Shown piece by piece: positions 63,982-64,000 of a stretch of DNA of 64,000 nucleotides. The notes under the pieces are model-generated. The model worked only from the letters and a program-made list of their open reading frames with translations, did not search any database and was not told the origin of the DNA. The DNA is taken from the NCBI GenBank assembly GCA_028641055.1, contig CM054061.1, forward strand, positions 59,008,825 through 59,072,824, read 5' to 3'. The translations under genes and the position numbers were made by a program. Source of the DNA: Alopecurus myosuroides (lineage: Eukaryota > Streptophyta > Magnoliopsida > Poales > Poaceae). Position 1 is the stretch's first letter; the number at the start of each line of letters is the position of its first letter.

Positions 63982-64000
63982 TTCATGGAATCTCTCTTGA

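Larger units (their letters stand above)
31160..64000 (-). mobile_element. Tat-type Ty3/gypsy element A, 3' portion, extending beyond the window
   Basis: Minus-sense order from the right edge: gag (63,981-61,890), protease (61,888-60,944), RT (60,886-59,894), RNase H and a second RNase H (59,931-59,117), integrase N-terminal and core part (47,237-46,440), then, beyond element B, the antisense extra ORF (38,827-41,211) and the 3' LTR (31,704-31,160). Dual RNase H domains plus an antisense Transposase_28-type ORF between INT and LTR are hallmarks of the Tat lineage. Copia I, copia II and element B are inserted in it. Its gag-pol has many stops and frame changes. The 5' LTR is outside the window, so the target duplication (left side CTAGC, 31,155-31,159) cannot be checked. 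Confidence 0.88.

Overview
The window is a piece of a large, repeat-rich grass genome. The types of element (nested Ty3/gypsy and Ty1/copia LTR retrotransposons, Stowaway, Tourist/Harbinger and Mutator-type MITEs) fit a Triticeae species (wheat, barley or rye group) best. That assignment rests on family recognition only. No rRNA, tRNA or CRISPR was seen. Almost every coding stretch belongs to a mobile element, and most are broken by stops, frameshifts or deletions.

Left third (1-19,102): the 3' end of a Tat-type Ty3/gypsy element in + sense (element Z) carries an antisense, intron-containing extra ORF (about 62-1,906). Its 3' LTR is split by a 15.6-kb Athila-type Ty3/gypsy element (2,984-18,601) flanked by the perfect 5-bp target duplication GGGGC. 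The Athila element has two tandem copies of its protease-RT-RNase H-integrase-ORF3 region. The two ORF3 proteins differ although the DNA on both sides of them matches.

Middle (19,103-31,159): an island without LTR elements. It holds a Mutator-type MITE with a 9-bp duplication, a candidate three-exon gene for a small secreted cysteine-containing protein (20,504 onward), a diverged tandem duplication of non-LTR sequence, a three-level MITE nest, a 1.7-kb Harbinger-like element with cargo ORFs, further Stowaway MITEs, and the 5' end of a DUF4283-type (LINE-ORF1-like) ORF cut at 31,159.

Right half (31,160-64,000): one Tat-type Ty3/gypsy element in - sense (element A: gag, PR, RT, two RNase H domains, INT, antisense extra ORF, LTR) that runs off the right edge. 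Into it have inserted: a second copy of the same family in the opposite sense (element B, now a 5.2-kb remnant, with filler DNA at the deletion joint); SIRE/Maximus-type copia I (31,994-38,563, duplication CTAAT, internally deleted); and copia II (47,238-59,111, duplication CCTGG, young and nearly complete).

The most interesting theme is the extra ORF that each LTR element keeps outside gag-pol. In copia I and II it lies downstream of pol. It has a tiny first exon (MDP or MDEA), a phase-1 intron with a GTATGT donor, and a promoter region carrying the same short palindromes as that element's own LTR. Copia I uses CCGGAAATTTCCGG and copia II uses CCGGAGGCTCCGG. The RNase H domains of the two are about 94% identical by eye, yet the extra ORFs and palindromes are strongly diverged, which suggests rapid cassette turnover. 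The Athila ORF3 pair shows the same pattern.
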